DNA of 5,534 nt from Pseudomonadota bacterium. GTDB lineage: Bacteria > Pseudomonadota > Alphaproteobacteria > Rhizobiales > Hyphomicrobiaceae. The stretch covers positions 1-5,534 of the forward strand of contig JAEYYJ010000234.1 of the NCBI GenBank assembly GCA_023430845.1, written 5' to 3'. Below, one piece after another: positions 4,891 to 5,534 of this stretch (the stretch's first letter is position 1; each line of letters begins with the position of its first letter). The notes under the pieces were generated by a model, which saw only the letters and a list, made by a program, of their open reading frames with translations, did no database searches and was not told where the DNA came from. The position numbers and the translations under genes are program-made.

Positions 4891-5534
4891 TCAGGCCGCG
4901 CCGAGATGGGCGATGAGCGCATCGAGCGTCGCATCGGGCTGCTCGGACATCATCATGTGGCCTGCGCGCTTGAGCGTCACGCTCGTGGCGCCGCGCACAT
5001 GCTTGGCCAGTTCCGCAGCTTTGCGGGCCGGCGTCATGACATCGCTCTCGCCGGAGAGAAACAGTGTCGGGCATTCGATTTTCGCCGCCGCCTCGGCGCC
5101 GCTCTTCCAGGCATCGCACGCCGCGAGATCGACCGCGAGCGAGCCCTCATGCGCCTGCCCCAGCAGCGCCCGCGAGCCGCCGGTCAACCAGAGGCCTGGC
5201 GCCGTATTGCCACCGATCTTGGCGGGCGGACTGTGACACCAGCCGGTCATCATGTCGTAGGCCGCCGACGGGTGCTCGCGCGCACTCTTGAGAAGGTTTG
5301 GATGAACCGGCATCGCCGAGGCAATACCGAGCAGGGCGAGGTGCGAGACCTTGGCGGGCACTTTGGCTGCGGTTTCCAGCGCAATGATCGCCCCCATGGA
5401 ATGACCGACCAGCGCGGCCTTGGCGACGCCCGCCGCGTCGAGCAGTCCTTCCGTGAAGGCCACAAGGTCCGCAATCGACGCGCGCGGCGGCCCGGCGGAT
5501 CGCCCATGCCCCGGGAGATCGACGGCGAGCACCG
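4891..5534 (-). CDS. Alpha/beta-fold hydrolase (N-terminus off the right edge)
   Basis: The visible 213 or more residues are the main part of an alpha/beta hydrolase. Numbered from the GTG codon at 5532, which is internal: VDLPGHGRSAG at 4-14, the nucleophile elbow GHSMG at 43-47 (S45), a lid region at roughly 75-140, the acid in LSGESDVMTP (D164) and the catalytic His in RAGHMMM (H192). The Ser-Asp-His triad is complete. The missing piece should be about 30-60 residues, including the oxyanion HG motif before the first strands. The class covers esterases, lipases, C-C hydrolases and epoxide hydrolases, and the sequence does not show the substrate. It is upstream of the GGT-family gene with a 63-base gap, suggesting one transcript and possibly sequential cleavage of a compound with both ester-like and amide bonds; this is an inference. 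Cytoplasmic as far as can be seen. Confidence 0.92.
   Translation of the reverse strand, partial: VLAVDLPGHGRSAGPPRASIADLVAFTEGLLDAAGVAKAALVGHSMGAIIALETAAKVPAKVSHLALLGIASAMPVHPNLLKSAREHPSAAYDMMTGWCHSPPAKIGGNTAPGLWLTGGSRALLGQAHEGSLAVDLAACDAWKSGAEAAAKIECPTLFLSGESDVMTPARKAAELAKHVRGATSVTLKRAGHMMMSEQPDATLDALIAHLGAA

Noticed and set aside
4865..5236. A plus-strand ATG 12 bases after a perfect AGGAGGT, opening a frame of about 123 codons.
   Set aside because: It runs antisense to the alpha/beta hydrolase, whose Ser-Asp-His motifs are clear. The product resembles a GC-rich shadow frame, and the spacing is longer than ideal. The ribosome-site match is probably chance.

Overview
The window is GC-rich and densely coded, with six protein genes, two of them cut by the window edges. 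No gene-free stretch exceeds about 130 bases. I saw no RNA gene, mobile element, CRISPR array or tandem repeat. The protein types, the avoidance of TTA/CTA/TCA codons and a FixK/FNR-type box suggest an alphaproteobacterium, perhaps of the Hyphomicrobiales. That placement is an inference from gene character, not from a marker.

Layout. Bases 1-752 (minus) hold a histone-deacetylase/AcuC-family zinc amidohydrolase whose C-terminus lies off the left edge. It is transcribed divergently from a small TusA-family sulfur-carrier gene (884-1111, plus) across a 131-base spacer that carries promoter-like elements for both directions. The plus strand continues with rarA (1219-2532), a replication-associated AAA+ ATPase, and a hemerythrin-domain gene (2656-3216). 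Two minus-strand genes then converge on it: a gamma-glutamyltransferase-family Ntn hydrolase (3226-4827) and, upstream of it, an alpha/beta hydrolase (4891 to the right edge), which probably share a transcript.

How the parts may work together. This looks like ordinary chromosome, not an island or defence locus, and I see no new multi-gene system. Two details deserve attention. First, the spacer before the hemerythrin gene contains a FixK/FNR box, TTGAC-N4-ATCAA. It lies exactly where a class II activator site would sit relative to a -10-like hexamer, suggesting control by low oxygen or nitric oxide of a predicted diiron gas-binding protein. Second, the GGT-family protein keeps the catalytic threonine and oxyanion glycines, but an ungapped comparison with remembered E. 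coli GGT suggests it has lost nearly all residues that grip the gamma-glutamyl group. It is probably an amidohydrolase with another substrate, possibly linked to the adjacent alpha/beta hydrolase.
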